A DNA stretch of 64,000 nt from Schistocephalus solidus (GCA_017591395.1 WEDG01000701.1:1-64000); one strand, 5' to 3'; counted from the first letter of the stretch, positions 1-11,279 are shown. Made by a program: numbers and translations. The notes: generated by a model not told the origin, from the sequence alone.

Positions 1-521
1 TCAGTGACTTAAAGTGACTCAAACCATCTTCACGGTGTCTACAGGTCACTAATCGTGCGACACAGATCTTATTTGCGCTCAGTCGAGGATATATGCAGCT
101 TGATAAGGAACTATTCCAAAAAAAACTAAATGACATTTTTTGGATCTCACTTTGCGTAGGCCATCCAGTCCTGATGTCTGTGGTTTCAAAAGAATTATCT
201 ACAGCAGGAACAAGTGCACTTGAGGGTGATGAATATGGTCAAGAATATCAGTCCTCTCTCATAAGTAACTTGAATTGTTTCCTCGCAATTACAGGCAAGT
301 ACGCATTGACCTCATCCAAACCTATCGGGATCTCAGAGGCCACGAGTTTGCCCTATAATTTGCTGATATCTTTGAATTGGACGGGACGGAAAATTTTCAA
401 TTTCATCCCTTTAAACTGCAGAGAAATTCGGTCTAAAGGGACGTCCGAAAGTACGGCTTTTCACAGCGAATTGTTGAAGCATTGAATGGACTCGCTGACA
501 AGATGCTTCTTTTAGAAACTG

Positions 522-941
522 TTGACACATTTAAAAAAAACGAGATACATATTTGCTGAGAAACTAATATACACACAATCTTCCATCACTAAAAGAAAGC
601 AGGATTCAGAAACGAGTTTTTTGCCTGACAGATCATTTTGTCTGGTAGTTCAGGGAGTCTCAGAGGCTACTGGGGAAACGCCAAAAGAAAGGGTAAAAAA
701 GGATCTGCTGATATTTCAAAATTTATTGAATGATACGCAAGAAACTGGTGTGACAGTCGACATCCAAAAATATCTTTCGATTGGGGCCTTCGTTACAAAT
801 GAACCGCATGAGGTTCGACCAAGACCATTAAAAGTCGTCTTCGGGAGCAAACAGCTGGTAGATCTATTGCTCTCTCGAAAGTCCCGACTACGAAAGAATC
901 ATCGCGGTTTTTTTAGCCGGATTACTCAACAACCGATCTGA
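522..941 (+). pseudogene. LINE ORF1 remnant (nucleic-acid-binding type)
   Basis: About 140 open codons. The stretch VVQGVSEATGETPKERVKKDL followed by RPRPLKVVFGSKQLVDLLL is collinear with the better-preserved ORF1 of the family-B LINE at 59350-60429, which reads VVIKGVPES, PKERVKHDLELL and RPRPVKIILENEAQAQLLLH. This is the RRM-like C-terminal half of a LINE ORF1, an RNA chaperone of the retrotransposon particle. The N-terminal coiled coil seen in other copies is missing or scrambled here. Confidence 0.6.
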
Positions 942-1149
942 TGAAAATGAGGACACTGGTAGCAGAATTGAAAAGACGTCAATACGAGGGGGCAACCACG
1001 CCAGTCAAAAGCCCTACCAAATGCCTATAGATTTTAACCCAGACAGGAGACTGATATATCTTGTGAAATATCCGCAAAAACGCCATGCGGAAGAAAGAAC
1101 CAAAAATCTTCAGAAATCGAGGAAAGAAAACAAGATTAAAAATGATGTA

Positions 1150-2140
1150 AACAAATGTGCAGAGTCTATTGAACAAAATGGATGAAATCAACCTGGTCTT
1201 GACCATTTACAACCTGGACTCACAGCTCTTAACTGAACCATGGTTAAATAAACAAATCGCAGACACAGGAGTCAGAATAGACGGTTTTCAGCTTATCCGC
1301 ATGGATAGAAACGGACGTAGGGTGGTGGAATCGCAATGTTTATACGAGAATGCATTGACTTCATTCCGGATGGGCCCTCGCCAAATAGGATCTCGTCTTG
1401 CGAAATACTTAGTTGTAAACTGAAAGTTGAAAACCAACCAGACCTCCATATTGCCGTGGTATATCGAGCCGCGGACAGCGGACGGACACGGACGAAGCAC
1501 TCATCACAGAGGTAAAGCAAATCTGCCGTAGCAAACACTTATTAATACTTGGAGATTTCAACGGTCCCGATATCGATTGGGTGTCAATGTACTGCTCGCG
1601 ATCGGAAAATTCATTCGAACATAAATTACTTCAGTTGGTAAATGACGAGTTTCTTAAATAGGTTTATTGATTTGGCACTGCATGAACGCCGTCAAATCTT
1701 ACCCAACATGTCACAATGAAAACGCGGTTCCGAAATGGGTAGCAGTCAAGCTGTTTGGATCTAATCATTAGTGGAGACAACAATTGCATCCTTGCATTAA
1801 GTTCTTACGTGCGGCTTGGACGAAGGGATCATTGTGTTCTTGCTTGGGAGTACAGTCATTTTTCTGTACCCAAATTTCGTGCAGTTAGGCAGAGAAATGT
1901 ATGGAAAGGGGATTATCGCAAAATGAAAGAATTACTGAATGGGATAGACTGGAGCCCTGCACATGTTCCTGACCCAAATGCTGCCTGGTTCTTCATTAGT
2001 AACTTGATTCAGCAGTTGGTAGAGAAATTCTGCCCACTTAAAAGTCGATCATGCGTCTCCCGACCCGAGTGGGTGACATCGGAAATAAAAAGGAATCTCA
2101 GGAAGAAAAAAAGACTGTGGAGAACATATGCCAGATATTA
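1150..2140 (+). pseudogene. LINE ORF2 endonuclease remnant
   Basis: Fragments of an EEP/AP-type endonuclease in shifting frames: NVQSLLNKMDEI near 1155, LTEPWLN in the place of the catalytic ETWL motif near 1230, LILGDFNGPDIDW near 1545-1575, and LDLIISGDN at about 1757 followed by LGRRDHCVLAWEYSHF near 1820-1862. The part from 1860 to 2140 is the linker towards RT (KELLNGIDWSP, then RPEWVTSEIKRN). At least three frame changes separate these blocks, and the catalytic Glu of ETW is displaced to TEPW. Confidence 0.75.
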
Positions 2141-2266
2141 ACAACCCGAACATTTTTCCGCTTTTAAGAAACAGCGAAATCGGTGTCAGGGATCTTCTGA
2201 GAAAAGAAAGATCAGCCTTTGAGTCAGAAATAGTCAAAGACATACCAAGAAATTCGAAAAGGTTCT

Positions 2267-3629
2267 ATGCTTACGTTAGTAAGGCAAAACGAAATCGCGA
2301 GTACATCACCAAACAGTTTCCGACTCGTCAGCCTCACAAGTATCTGTTGCAAAATGATGGAGAAGATAATCAAAACGGAACTGATGAGGCATCTTGAAGA
2401 GAATAACTTGCGAAGTTCATATCAACATGGATTTCGAAGTGGTCAATCCTGCCTCACAAACCTGCTCACATCCATGGAAAGTTGAACAAAATCATTTGAA
2501 ATGGGTTTGTCAGTCGATGTGGTCTACATTGACGTTAGCAAAGCCTTTGACAGGGTTCCACACAAACGTCTGATCTTTAATCTCCGTCAAATGGGTGTGT
2601 CTGGCAACCTACTCAAATGGTTGGCTGACTTTCTCACAGGCAGGCACCAACGTGTTTGTATCGGAGACGCCAACTCTCACTGGGAAACCGTTCACAGTGG
2701 AGTTCCGCAGGGCAGCGTTCTGGGTCCCATTTTGTTTCTGATATACGTAAACGACTGCCTGGATTGTCTGACATGCGAAAAGGTAATGTTTGCTGACAAT
2801 TTGAAGTTATGAAACTCGATTGAAAAACCGGAGGATGCGCGGAAATGACAACAAAATTTAGATCGCTTGCAAACATGGTGTGATGAGTGGCTGCTGAACC
2901 TTAATCTTAACAAATGCCAAATAATCCGACTGCGGTCTAGTTCCAGAAGTTCCATGATAAGGTTTGAATCCCAGTACTTTTTAAGTGGTCACCAACTCCA
3001 GGAGGATAATATTCTAAAGGACTTGGGTATATGGATATCACCAACTCTCAAACCATCGTCACACTGTGCGAATATCACAAAAAATCTATGTGTATCTTAG
3101 GCGCAATCAGGAGTTCGATCGTGAATTTTGACGGAGAGCTTTTTGGGCGCGTGTTTGGAACATTTATCCGGCCGGTGTTGGAATATTGCGTTCAGGCGTG
3201 GCGCCCTTGGACGAAACATTACTAAACTCAACTGGAGAAAGTTCAACGGAGGGTAACGAAACTAGTCAGAGGATTGGAATGCCTACCCTATGAGGGCCGC
3301 CAAGCAAGACTTAAATTTTTCCTCTCTCCTATAGGCAATACAGAGGGGATATGATCTTTGTCTTTAAAATGGTCAGAGGAGTTGATTGTGCTCTTCAGAT
3401 GGCCAACTTTTTTGAATTGGCAAACATGACAAGTCTCCGAGGTCACCAATACAAACTGAAAAGAAATCACGCCAAACTTGAAGTGCAGGCACTTTTCTTT
3501 TCCCAACGGGTGATTGACGAATGGAACAAACTGCCAGCCTCAGTTGTTCTGGCTGAAAGCGTTGAAATGTTTAAAAGAAGACTTTTTGCATTTTTACTTG
3601 ATGAAAATATATTTAATCGACAGCAATGA
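2267..3629 (+). pseudogene. LINE ORF2 reverse transcriptase remnant with internal deletion
   Basis: RT motifs in order: SLTSICCKMMEKIIKTEL near 2335, YIDVSKAFDRVPHKRL at about 2527, SGVPQGSVLGPILFLIYVND near 2697, and MFADNLKL near 2790, where the catalytic YADD-type motif is degraded to FADN. The CR1-type C-terminal region follows (LQTWCDEWLLNLNLNKCQI, then ELANMTSLRGHQYKLKR). Compared with the copy at 46243-46791, about 140 codons including the SPGPDG motif are missing at about 2300, where the flanks join directly. Stops at about 2484, 2811 and 3225 also break the frame. Confidence 0.8.
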
Positions 3630-3743
3630 TCGATATACTAAAACTACTATCTCCATGTAACATTTGTTTGTTTTGCTAGCGTCTATCTGTAAATAGTGTT
3701 TTTAAAGGCTCTGCCTATCTCCCTTATATATTATTATTATTAT

Positions 3744-4862
3744 TTTATTTATTGCCAGTTTACAGGCAAGGTCAAAAGGGATATATACAGTAAGGGGTCC
3801 AGCTGACAGTGAAAAAAACTCCTGATCGTTCTTTTAAGGTATTTTTCAGGAGAAAAAAACTGCAGCTTGTTGAACAGATTAAAGTTTAGGACAGGGAAGT
3901 GTTGACACAGGTGCACGCTGTAGTACTTCTCCTTTCGGTGTTGTGGATCTGGTCTTCTGTACTAGCAGCAAGTATGCCGGCGAGCGGCTGCTAGCTGTAG
4001 ACTGAGGAATAACCCGATTACGGACTGCAGAGCTAGCAATATTGCCTTCAGCATGAAGTCCGGCATAGGATTCAGAGTCCGTGGACGCCATCAGAACGGA
4101 AAAAGAGCTTCCAGAGAATCAGCACCCAAAATTCGTGGAAGGTGTCCTGAATGTAGAAAACTAGTGACAGCTCTCGTAAAACAAAGGATAGTTTTTGCTG
4201 AATTTTAATACTTCTGGGTAGTTTATTCCAGATTGCTATAGCATTTACCGAAAAAAACTGACGGTATTTAACGGTGCGTGCCAAAAGGAAGAAATAAGAA
4301 TACATCTCTATGATTGGTGCGCCGACAGTGGTCGAGCTGCCTCAGGGATGTAAGGGGTTAAAAGGTAAAACCGTTTAAAAGCTTGAACAGTAAAAATAGT
4401 CCCTTCTGTAATCTACGAAGCCACAACGGGTCGAGGCTTGTAAGCTCACAGCGTTGTTGGTAGGACAAGTTTCTGTGCTCTGGAAGTAATAACTCTTTTA
4501 GTAAAGAAGTGCTGGACTGATTCTATCTTCCTCCGTTCACTCGCGTGCAGAAGGCTAAATAGAAACGAGCAGTATTCCAGACTAGGTCTGACATACATTT
4601 TTATAAAGGCTGGTCCTAATATTGAGGGTTTTAAAAATTTCTGAGAATAAAACCCAGTGGTTTGGCGTGCTTTAGAGACAATCAGGGCGCAGTGCTCTGA
4701 CAGATTAAGACTACTAGAATATGATATGCCCAGATCCGTTATAAAACCCGGGCACATTTAAGTCATGACCGTCTATGCTTAGATGAGGCTGATGGTTGTC
4801 ACAACTAACCATAACGGAGCATTTGTGCCAAGAGAGCGAAAGGCGCCATGTGCGACACCACT
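3744..4862 (-). mobile_element. Family-B LINE, 5'-truncated 3' fragment
   Basis: Reverse-strand 3' end of the LINE family whose best copy is 58960-63690. It keeps the ORF2 C-terminus (DLGISYSSSLNLSEHCALIVSKA and PSLEYCSFLFSLLHASERRK, 4446-4757; then RTVKYRQFFSVNAIAIWNKLP, about 4170-4290), the 3' UTR with its U-loop hairpin (3801-3867), the terminal hairpin (TTGCC/GGCAA on the sense strand) and an A-rich tail that reads TTTATTTATT on the + strand. It lies tail-to-tail against the 3' end of the family-A LINE; the exact junction between 3728 and 3744 is blurred by the two AT-rich tails. Confidence 0.85.
3801..3867 (-). ncRNA. ENE-like U-loop hairpin, copy 2
   Basis: On the sense (-) strand an outer helix AGCTGCAGT/ACTGTCAGCT (one bulged U) encloses facing U-runs of 6 and 7. 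These are followed by the inner helix CTCCTGA/TCAGGAG (3819-3825 with 3846-3852) and a 20-nt loop. The layout matches the U-rich internal loop of ENE elements. See the finding for covariation across copies. Confidence 0.6.
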
Positions 4863-5562
4863 GAATTATAATGAAGACACTGCCAATAGTTGCGTGGATA
4901 AAATCAACACTGATCTACTTATGCTCTCACGTTGGAGCTGTATTTGGCAGATGGAGTTTTCTTCATCCAAGAGCAGTTTAATGTGTTTTGGCCCCGCTAA
5001 GCTTCCTGGACCCCTCGTATTTCAAAATAGTACACTTTTAGAACGATCAACCATAAAAGATTTAGGTCTAAGTTACACGAACAAGCTACCATTATCGCCT
5101 CATGCAGATCGAATCTCTGCAAATGCTGCACAGATATGTAGTTTTATATCGCATCATTTCTTCCTTCCGGAAATAAAGTTAGACCTGTACCGCATGTTTG
5201 TTCTTCCTATTCTAGAATACTGCTGTCCCCTCTTTGGGCTGATGAACGCCTCTGACCGCAGTAAGATTGAAAAAGTTCAGAGGGTTTTTACTCGAAGACT
5301 ATTTTCTCTTCCTGGATCCAGTATCTCTTATAGGGATAGATGCCAGTTAGCAGACGTTAAATTTCTGTGGGTAAGAAGACACGAAGCCAGTCTCTGCTTC
5401 TTGTTTCGCGTTATCTCTAGCCCCAATCTCCCACGAATTAACGCTTTTACTCCGGTAGATCGACCCTATGCCACTCGTAATTCCTACATGAACATTTTTC
5501 CACCCCTTAGCTACACAACAAACCAGTCTCATTTTTTTGCCTCCAAATATAATTCAGTATAA
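4863..5562 (+). mobile_element. Family-E LINE, ORF2 C-terminal fragment
   Basis: About 230 open codons of a CR1-group ORF2 C-terminal region: CVDKINTDLLMLSRWSCIWQ, then KDLGLSYTNKLPLSPHADRI, then PILEYCCPLFGLMNASDRSK, ending in the thumb-like TPVDRPYATRNS. A diverged second copy with RT core motifs sits at 52090-53290. The open frame appears to start at 4783, but 4783-4862 is really the antisense of the adjacent reverse family-B fragment, so the ATG-bearing head is not part of this protein. Confidence 0.8.
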
Positions 5563-5564
5563 TT

Positions 5565-6460
5565 CAGTATATATAAGGGAAATAGGCAGAGCCTTTGAAA
5601 ACCCTATTTACAGATAGACGCTAGCAAAACAAGCAAATGTTACATGGCGATAGTCGTTTTAGTATATCAATCATTGCTGTCGACTAAATATATGTTCATC
5701 AAGTAAAAATGCATCGGGTCTTCTTTTTAAACATTTCAACGCTTTTCAGCCTGGAACAGAGCTGAGGCTGACAGTTTGTTCATTCGTCAATCACCCGTTT
5801 GGGAATAAGTTGGCCCGCACTTCAAGTTTGGCGTGATTTCTCTTCAGTTTGTATTGGTGACCTCGGAGACTTGTCATGTTTGCTAATTCAAAAGTTGAGC
5901 CATCTGAAGAGCACAATCAACTCCTCTGACCAGTTTGAAGACTAAGATCATATCCCTCTGTGTTGCCTATAAGAGGAAAAATTTTAGAGTCTTTAGCGGC
6001 CCCCTCATAAGGGTAAACATTCAATCCGTGACTAGGTTTCGTTGCCTCCGATTGAACTTTCTCCAGCAGAGCGTAGTCATGTTTCGTCCAAGGGCGCCGC
6101 CTGAACGCAATATTCCAACACCGGCCGGATAAATGTTCCAAACAGCGCCCAAAATCTCCGTCGATAACGGAACTTTCTGATTGCGCCCTAAAGATACACA
6201 TAGCTTTCTTTGATATTCGCATAGTGTGACGATGGTTTGAGAGTTGGTGTTATCCATATACCCAAGTCCTTTAGAATGTTTACCTCCTGGAGTTGGTGAC
6301 CACTGATGGAGTACTGGTATTCAAATCTAATCAGCCTTCTGGAACTAGACCGCAGTCGGATTATTTGGCATTTGTTAAGATTAAGGTTCAGCAGCCACTC
6401 ATCACACCATGTTTGCAAGCGATCTATGCTTTCATCTAGAATAATCTTCCACTGCAAATT
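5565..6460 (-). mobile_element. Family-A LINE, 3' fragment
   Basis: Reverse-strand 3' end of family A. The tail reads CAGTATATATAAGGGAAATAGGCAGAGCC on the + strand from about 5563, which matches the 3' UTRs at 44355 and at 3700. The frame at 6188-6457 gives LQTWCDEWLLNLNLNKCQ and KDLGIWITPTLKPSSHYANI; the frames at 5917-6257 continue it with PWTKHDYALLEKVQSEATK. It is broken by several indels. No matching target duplication was seen. Confidence 0.8.
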
Positions 6461-6614
6461 AGGTTGTCGTCCACATTAGCTATTTTCAAAACAAAGTAAC
6501 GCAAAGATTTAACTTCGGAAGATATAAAGTCCTTATTGTCTGTTTCCTTCCCGAACTCGCAACTTTTGGATTTCGAAAAGGGTCCTCCTGGTATTTGAGG
6601 CAGCTCCCTTGATA

Positions 6615-6646
6615 TTATATTGGTCTCTTATTATATGTCCATCATC
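6615..6646 (+). repeat. Target-site duplication, left copy (32 bp)
   Basis: A 32-base segment beginning TTATATTGGTCTC recurs at 7732-7763 with one mismatch. The two copies flank the family-C LINE exactly, so they are read as the target-site duplication made on insertion. Confidence 0.85.
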
Positions 6647-7731
6647 GTATGCAGGTTCAGTTCTTGGCCATTCCCATTTCTCTTGTTTATTAATGATTGT
6701 GTAAAGGAATTGGACTGTGACTTTGCTATGTTTGCGGATGATATAAAAATTTGGAAAGATATCAACAATGCTGCCGATGGAGACGATTTTCCAAGAAAAT
6801 CTCCATCGATTGGACTAGTGGTCCCGCAACTGGCTCTTGTCCTTCAACTCAAACAAATGCGCCCTGCTACGTCTGGGAAGTCGGAATCAGGTCACTGATA
6901 TTCGATCCTACTTTTTGAACGGTATGCCACTCCAAGAAACAAACACACAGAAGGATCTCGGCGTTTGGATGACAGACAACCTGAAGCCTTCAACGCAATG
7001 CTGCAAGGCGTCTAAATCCGCCAATTCAATGCTGTACTCTATCAAGCGGGCATATAAAGTTTTCGATGGAGACTGCTTTTCTTAAGTCTTTGGTACGTTT
7101 GTTAGGCCCCATCTTGAATATGCGATCCAAGCCTGGCGACCGTGGACCCAACTGGACTACAAAATGCTTGAAAGGGTACAGCGACGAGCCACAAAATTAG
7201 TAAGAGATCAAGGTGAACTGCCGTATGAGATTCGCCTAAATAACCTACAGCTCTATCCTCTGAGTTATAGGCAGTTGCGAGGAGACTTGATACAAACCTT
7301 CCGTATCGTGCGTGGCATGGATTGCGCCCTCCTATGTGATGACTTTTTCCAACTTGCTACTACGAATAATCTCCGAGGTCATCCATTCAAACTAAGTGTG
7401 CCCCAAGTAAGATTGGATACAAGGAAGTATTTTTTCACCAACCGTGTCTTGAAACCGTGGAATAACCTACCTTAGGCGATTCTAATGTCCCAGTCTGTGG
7501 ATATATTTAAACATCGGCTTGACATACATATGTTGCTGCACCAGGAAGATTATGTGAGTACTTTACCTTAACAATATCCGTGTACCACGTAAATCTGTCT
7601 GCATTCACTTGACTGTAACTTTTTACATTGCTTATTATTCTTCCGACTTTCTGTATCAAATATGGATTTCAAAGGCGTAAGCCTGTTTTTCTCAAATACA
7701 CTGAACTGAACTGAACTGAACTGAGTCAATC
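6647..7731 (+). mobile_element. Family-C LINE (CR1-like), 5'-truncated insertion
   Basis: Starts abruptly inside RT at the position equivalent to 57716 of the longer copy (GGTTCAGT, then FLLFINDCVKELDC and MFADDIKIW near 6730). It continues with SFNSNKCALLRLGSRNQ (about 6837), KDLGVWMTDNLKPSTQC, and MLERVQRRATKLVRDQGELP (7164), and ends in an (ACTGA)n tail at 7701-7727. A stop at about 7085 and other indels break the frame. The 32-bp flanking duplication and the 5' truncation show ordinary target-primed integration. Bases 6461-6614 upstream hold nothing I recognise. Confidence 0.9.
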
Positions 7732-7763
7732 TTATATTGGTCTCCTATTATATGTCCATCATC
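7732..7763 (+). repeat. Target-site duplication, right copy (32 bp)
   Basis: Right-hand partner of 6615-6646, immediately after the (ACTGA)n tail of the family-C LINE; one substitution (T to C) in 32 bases. Confidence 0.85.
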
Positions 7764-9794
7764 CTCTTCAGAATCAATATTTGCATTCAATTTTTGCTCC
7801 CTCCTTTTTAACTAGCATCGACAAGTCTTGACAACCTTGGTACTTTCTTCCGCTTTTGCAACCCGGACGTCGGTCTCCAGGTTCAGTTGAGGATCAAGGC
7901 GGGTTCTGATGGTTTTGCCTCTTTGATTGGTGGACTATGCAGTCGGCAAGGTCGCATCTCGATGATGATCTCATGACGTCTACTGTCCTCTCTTCGTTTT
8001 GACCCTGGTGTCCACGATGAGTTCGTCCTCTCTCACCTCCACTGGTGGTTACAAACAGTAGCTCTGACTGCTATATTTTCTCTCACACGAAAAGGAGAGT
8101 TCCGAACCCTATCGACTTTGTATTTATTTATACCGCGATACTAAGTTTGAATTGACGGGGCTCTGTGGGCCTTAAATATACAATTTATTTATTTATTTAA
8201 GATTGCGTTAGTAGCGGCGGCTTGCGCCTAGAATACACATATCGATGACCCTACATAAATATATGTCAGAGGTATTGTTGTAAACGTTTATTCTGTTACG
8301 CTTTTTGAATTTAATAGGAAGCTCAAGGGTAAAAGCCTATTTCCCTTGATTAATTTACTTTGATTTAATGGGAATTTTGGGAAATTTAAACTGACTTATT
8401 TGAAGTATAGTTGAATTACCTTTACTTTACAAGTTTAAAAAAGTAAATTTTCAACAAATGCATTACGAATAATAAATAAGAACACCAAATGCTACATAAT
8501 TCTTATGACAGTTTACGATGAAAAATAAAAATAAGATACTAAATGACTTGTTTAAATCGTTTAAAAGTGTAAGTAACTTTGGTGCAAACTAAATAATTAT
8601 TTCAAAAAGAGTGCCTAATTAGTGCTACATTGGCGTAAGAAATTGCTATTATGCTGTCGAGTTCAGTTCAGTCTACCTGAGAAAAATAGGCTTACGCCTT
8701 TGTTTAAAAGGAACGCTTTTATACTGGTAGGCTGTTAACTGATTGAATCTAATATTTGAAATACTGCGAAAATTGAGGTGGAAAATTCAATTTTAATAAC
8801 TAAAAAAGTAGCATATCCACTCGGACATCAATGGCAGGTTACCAACTCCATGTGAATGAGTAAACGACTTGCCCATAACCCATCATTATATTACTCAAGC
8901 ACCTGAGTTAGGTTTCACTTTTATCTGAACATTGTGTTAAGTGAGATTTGAATAACTATGATATTAAAATTGCACAACCTGGGATGACTTTTTTACTTTT
9001 ATTGCTGGGCACAAAAACCCCGTTCTAATTCAGCATCGTATACAAAACCATTTCAGATATCCAGGAGTAAGGATGGCCAAAAGTTAAAGAAGCATATCTT
9101 TATACGCATTTTGGGCATTTATCACTGTATTTTTTAAACATCAAAGTTAAAATCTTCTTTCGCTAAGCATTTTTGTCTGGAAATTACAGTTCGTTTTAAT
9201 AAGGTTGATCTCTGTTTTATTTGAGTTAAGTTCAGTTTATTGGAAAAAATAAATTAAATGATGTCGAAATTGTTACCAGTTAAATTATTAATAGTAGGTA
9301 GCTTCTTGACGATGATAAATGACACAACTCAGTGTGGTCAGAAAAATAGATAAAAGTGCAGTGAATCAAACACCTTGGGCATTTATGGAAAAGGCATATG
9401 CTAAATGGGGCTTATGGGTTTTAAATGAGAAACAAACTATTGCTCCCTGGATAAAAAACATATGCGATAGGTAGGATTGACATGCTGATAGGAGAGTATG
9501 AGTGTTCAATCACTCCTCCTCGTGGGAGTAATCATGTATCAACAGGGCTATTTTTCACAACAACAGGTGTGATCCGATGCGTAGCAACTGGCTTTAAGCG
9601 AAGCCGTTCAAGGATGCTAGACAGAGGAAAACTTCTCATGCATCATTCGTACACTAAGGGTCAAACGAGGAAAGGACCGCAGAGAGCCTGATTGTCATCG
9701 TAGAATTGTCAGAGAAGTGACCAGAATACTCTCATTGCTGATTTCGCAAACCACCGACAGAGGAACTCTTAACGATCGTCGACCATTAAAAATT
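7764..9794. other. No gene recognised; old repeat debris
   Basis: No supported coding. 7800-8200 looks like an eroded LINE 3' end on the + strand, running into a (TTTA)n tail at about 8189-8202. 8658-8710 is a solo 3' tail of family C on the - strand: read in reverse it gives AAAGGCGTAAGCC, a T-rich stretch, then ACTGAACTGAAC, as at 7670-7727. The rest (8200-8650 and 8715-9790) is AT-rich; the short open frame at 9482-9691 has no recognisable family. Confidence 0.5.
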
Positions 9795-10980
9795 TGCCTA
9801 TCGGTACAAGCCGGCAGATCGCGACATCAGCATTGATCTATTTAAAATGATGATGATGAAGCCTTTGCCCAGTGTTGCAGCACATGGCGCCTTTCCCTTG
9901 GCACAAATGTTCCATTATGGTTGTTGCCGATGACCATCAGTCTCAACTTAGCATAGATGATCACGATTAAATGCTCCTGGCGTTGTTAAGGATCTGGAAA
10001 TATCATATTTCAACGACCTCAATCTTTCAGAGCATTGTGCCCTGATTGTCTCCAAAGCACGCAGAACTAACAGGTTTATCTTCCGAAATTTTAAAACTAT
10101 TGATATAAGACTACGCCTTTATCAAATGTAAGTTAAGCCTGGCCTGGAATACTGCTCGTTTCTATTTAGCCTTCTGCGCTAATGAATGGAAGAAAATAGA
10201 ATCGATTCAGCACTTCTTTACGAAACAAATTTTATCATTGGAGCACCGTAATCTGTCGTATCAAGAACGCTGTTGGCTTATAAAAATTGATTCTTTATGG
10301 TTTTGCCGAGCACAGAAGGGACTCTTTTTAATGTTAAAACTTTTGTATAGTCGTATATTTAATCCCCTGAGGCAGCTTGATCAACCTCACCGTAGCAGTC
10401 ATCGCAATTTCTTTTTATTACTTCTTTTAGCTCGCATAGTTAAGTATCGTGGATTCTTTTTGGCAAACGCCATATCCATATGGAATAAACTACCTCAGAA
10501 TGTAAAAATCCAGCGTAGGTTTTCTTCGTTTCAAAGATCTTTTGCTAGTTTTTTTGCATTTTAAAACAGCTTACAAGAATTCTAAGCGCTTACACGGTTG
10601 AATCTTTTTACCAGTTCGACAGAGTGCGCGGCATCTGAACCCGATCGCAGGTCTTATTTTCAGGGCTATGGGACCTTCTCTGCAGCTTTTACCCGTTGAC
10701 ATCTTCGGCAGACAGCGAGCAACTGTCCACGGATTACTCTTGCCTGGGGCATAATCCCGGTTCCTAAAATAGACCGAGAGACGGCAAACAGAGTGCACTT
10801 GTCTTTGCCCTTCCCTGATCTGAACTGCTATCATCCCACAGGCAGCAGCTTTTCTCCTGAATAGCATAAAGATAAGAAAAACAATTATAATTGAATGCAT
10901 TCAGGAATTGTTTTTCAATTTCAAGCCTGATCCCCACTGAATATTACGTCCGATAATGCCTGTAAACCGACATTAAATAC
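9795..10980 (+). mobile_element. Family-B LINE, 5'-truncated copy
   Basis: Sense-strand copy of the ORF2 C-terminus and 3' UTR. LRLYQM and VKPGLEYCSFLFSLL lie near 10100-10180. The open frame 10238-10564 reads LSYQERCWLIKIDSLWFCRA then FFLANAISIWNKLPQNVKIQ. A 3' UTR of about 400 bases follows, with a degenerate U-loop hairpin (10839-10929) and the terminal TGCCTGTAAACCGACATTAAATA, comparable to the 63653-63672 end. Several stops interrupt it. It ends at a microsatellite. Confidence 0.8.
10839..10929 (+). ncRNA. ENE-like U-loop hairpin, copy 5 (eroded)
   Basis: The inner helix TCCTGAAT/ATTCAGGA (10855-10862 with 10899-10906) is intact and longer than in the other copies. The flanking T-runs are reduced to 4 and 5, and the outer helix is reduced to CAGGC/GCCTG (10839-10843 with 10925-10929), so this is an eroded member of the set. 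Confidence 0.4.
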
Positions 10981-10983
10981 AAC

Positions 10984-11000
10984 TATTATTATTATTATTA
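10984..11000 (+). repeat. (ATT)n microsatellite
   Basis: Five to six ATT units directly after the 3' end of the family-B copy; probably a tail-derived microsatellite. Confidence 0.85.
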
Positions 11001-11279
11001 GATTAAAAGGCCTTTCACGTAATGTTGTAAAACTTTGGAGAGAAGAAAAATCGATGAACGGCTCCTTTCCCCACCTGTAGAAGACCTGCCGTCACCAAAT
11101 ATTAACATTTATATGTGTTCAAAATATCTTTTCCGAAAGGAATTAGAGGAATTAAAGGAAAAGATGCCCAACAACGGAATGAGTCTGCCAAAACCTTTCA
11201 AACAATTTGCCAGTTAGCGTTCTATACCGATGCTTATGCTCCTTCAAAGTTCATTAGAAATCGGAATACTTAGTGTCGT

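Larger units (their letters stand above)
1..3735 (+). mobile_element. Family-A LINE (CR1/Perere-like), degenerate
   Basis: Remains of a non-LTR retrotransposon in sense orientation: an ORF1-like remnant (522-941), an apurinic-type endonuclease remnant (about 1150-2140), reverse transcriptase (RT) fragments (about 2267-2812) and a CR1-type C-terminal region (about 2867-3629). The 3' end is a short UTR running into TATATA(TTA)n at about 3728-3743. Reading frames are broken by stops and frameshifts, so the copy is dead. The 5' limit lies at or before the window edge. A second, longer copy on the other strand (44355-49550) gives the reference order of domains. Bases 1-92 hold no recognisable coding. 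The reading frame at 93-485 is open but I do not recognise it; it may be 5' UTR or the N-terminal part of ORF1. Confidence 0.85.

Noticed and set aside
4783..4862. ATG-bearing N-terminus of the family-E frame
   Set aside because: These codons are the antisense of the adjacent reverse family-B LINE fragment (compare 62575-62665); the frame is joined by chance.
10571..10900. Reverse-strand 109-codon frame as a gene
   Set aside because: It is the antisense of the 3' UTR of a family-B LINE copy and has no recognisable domain.
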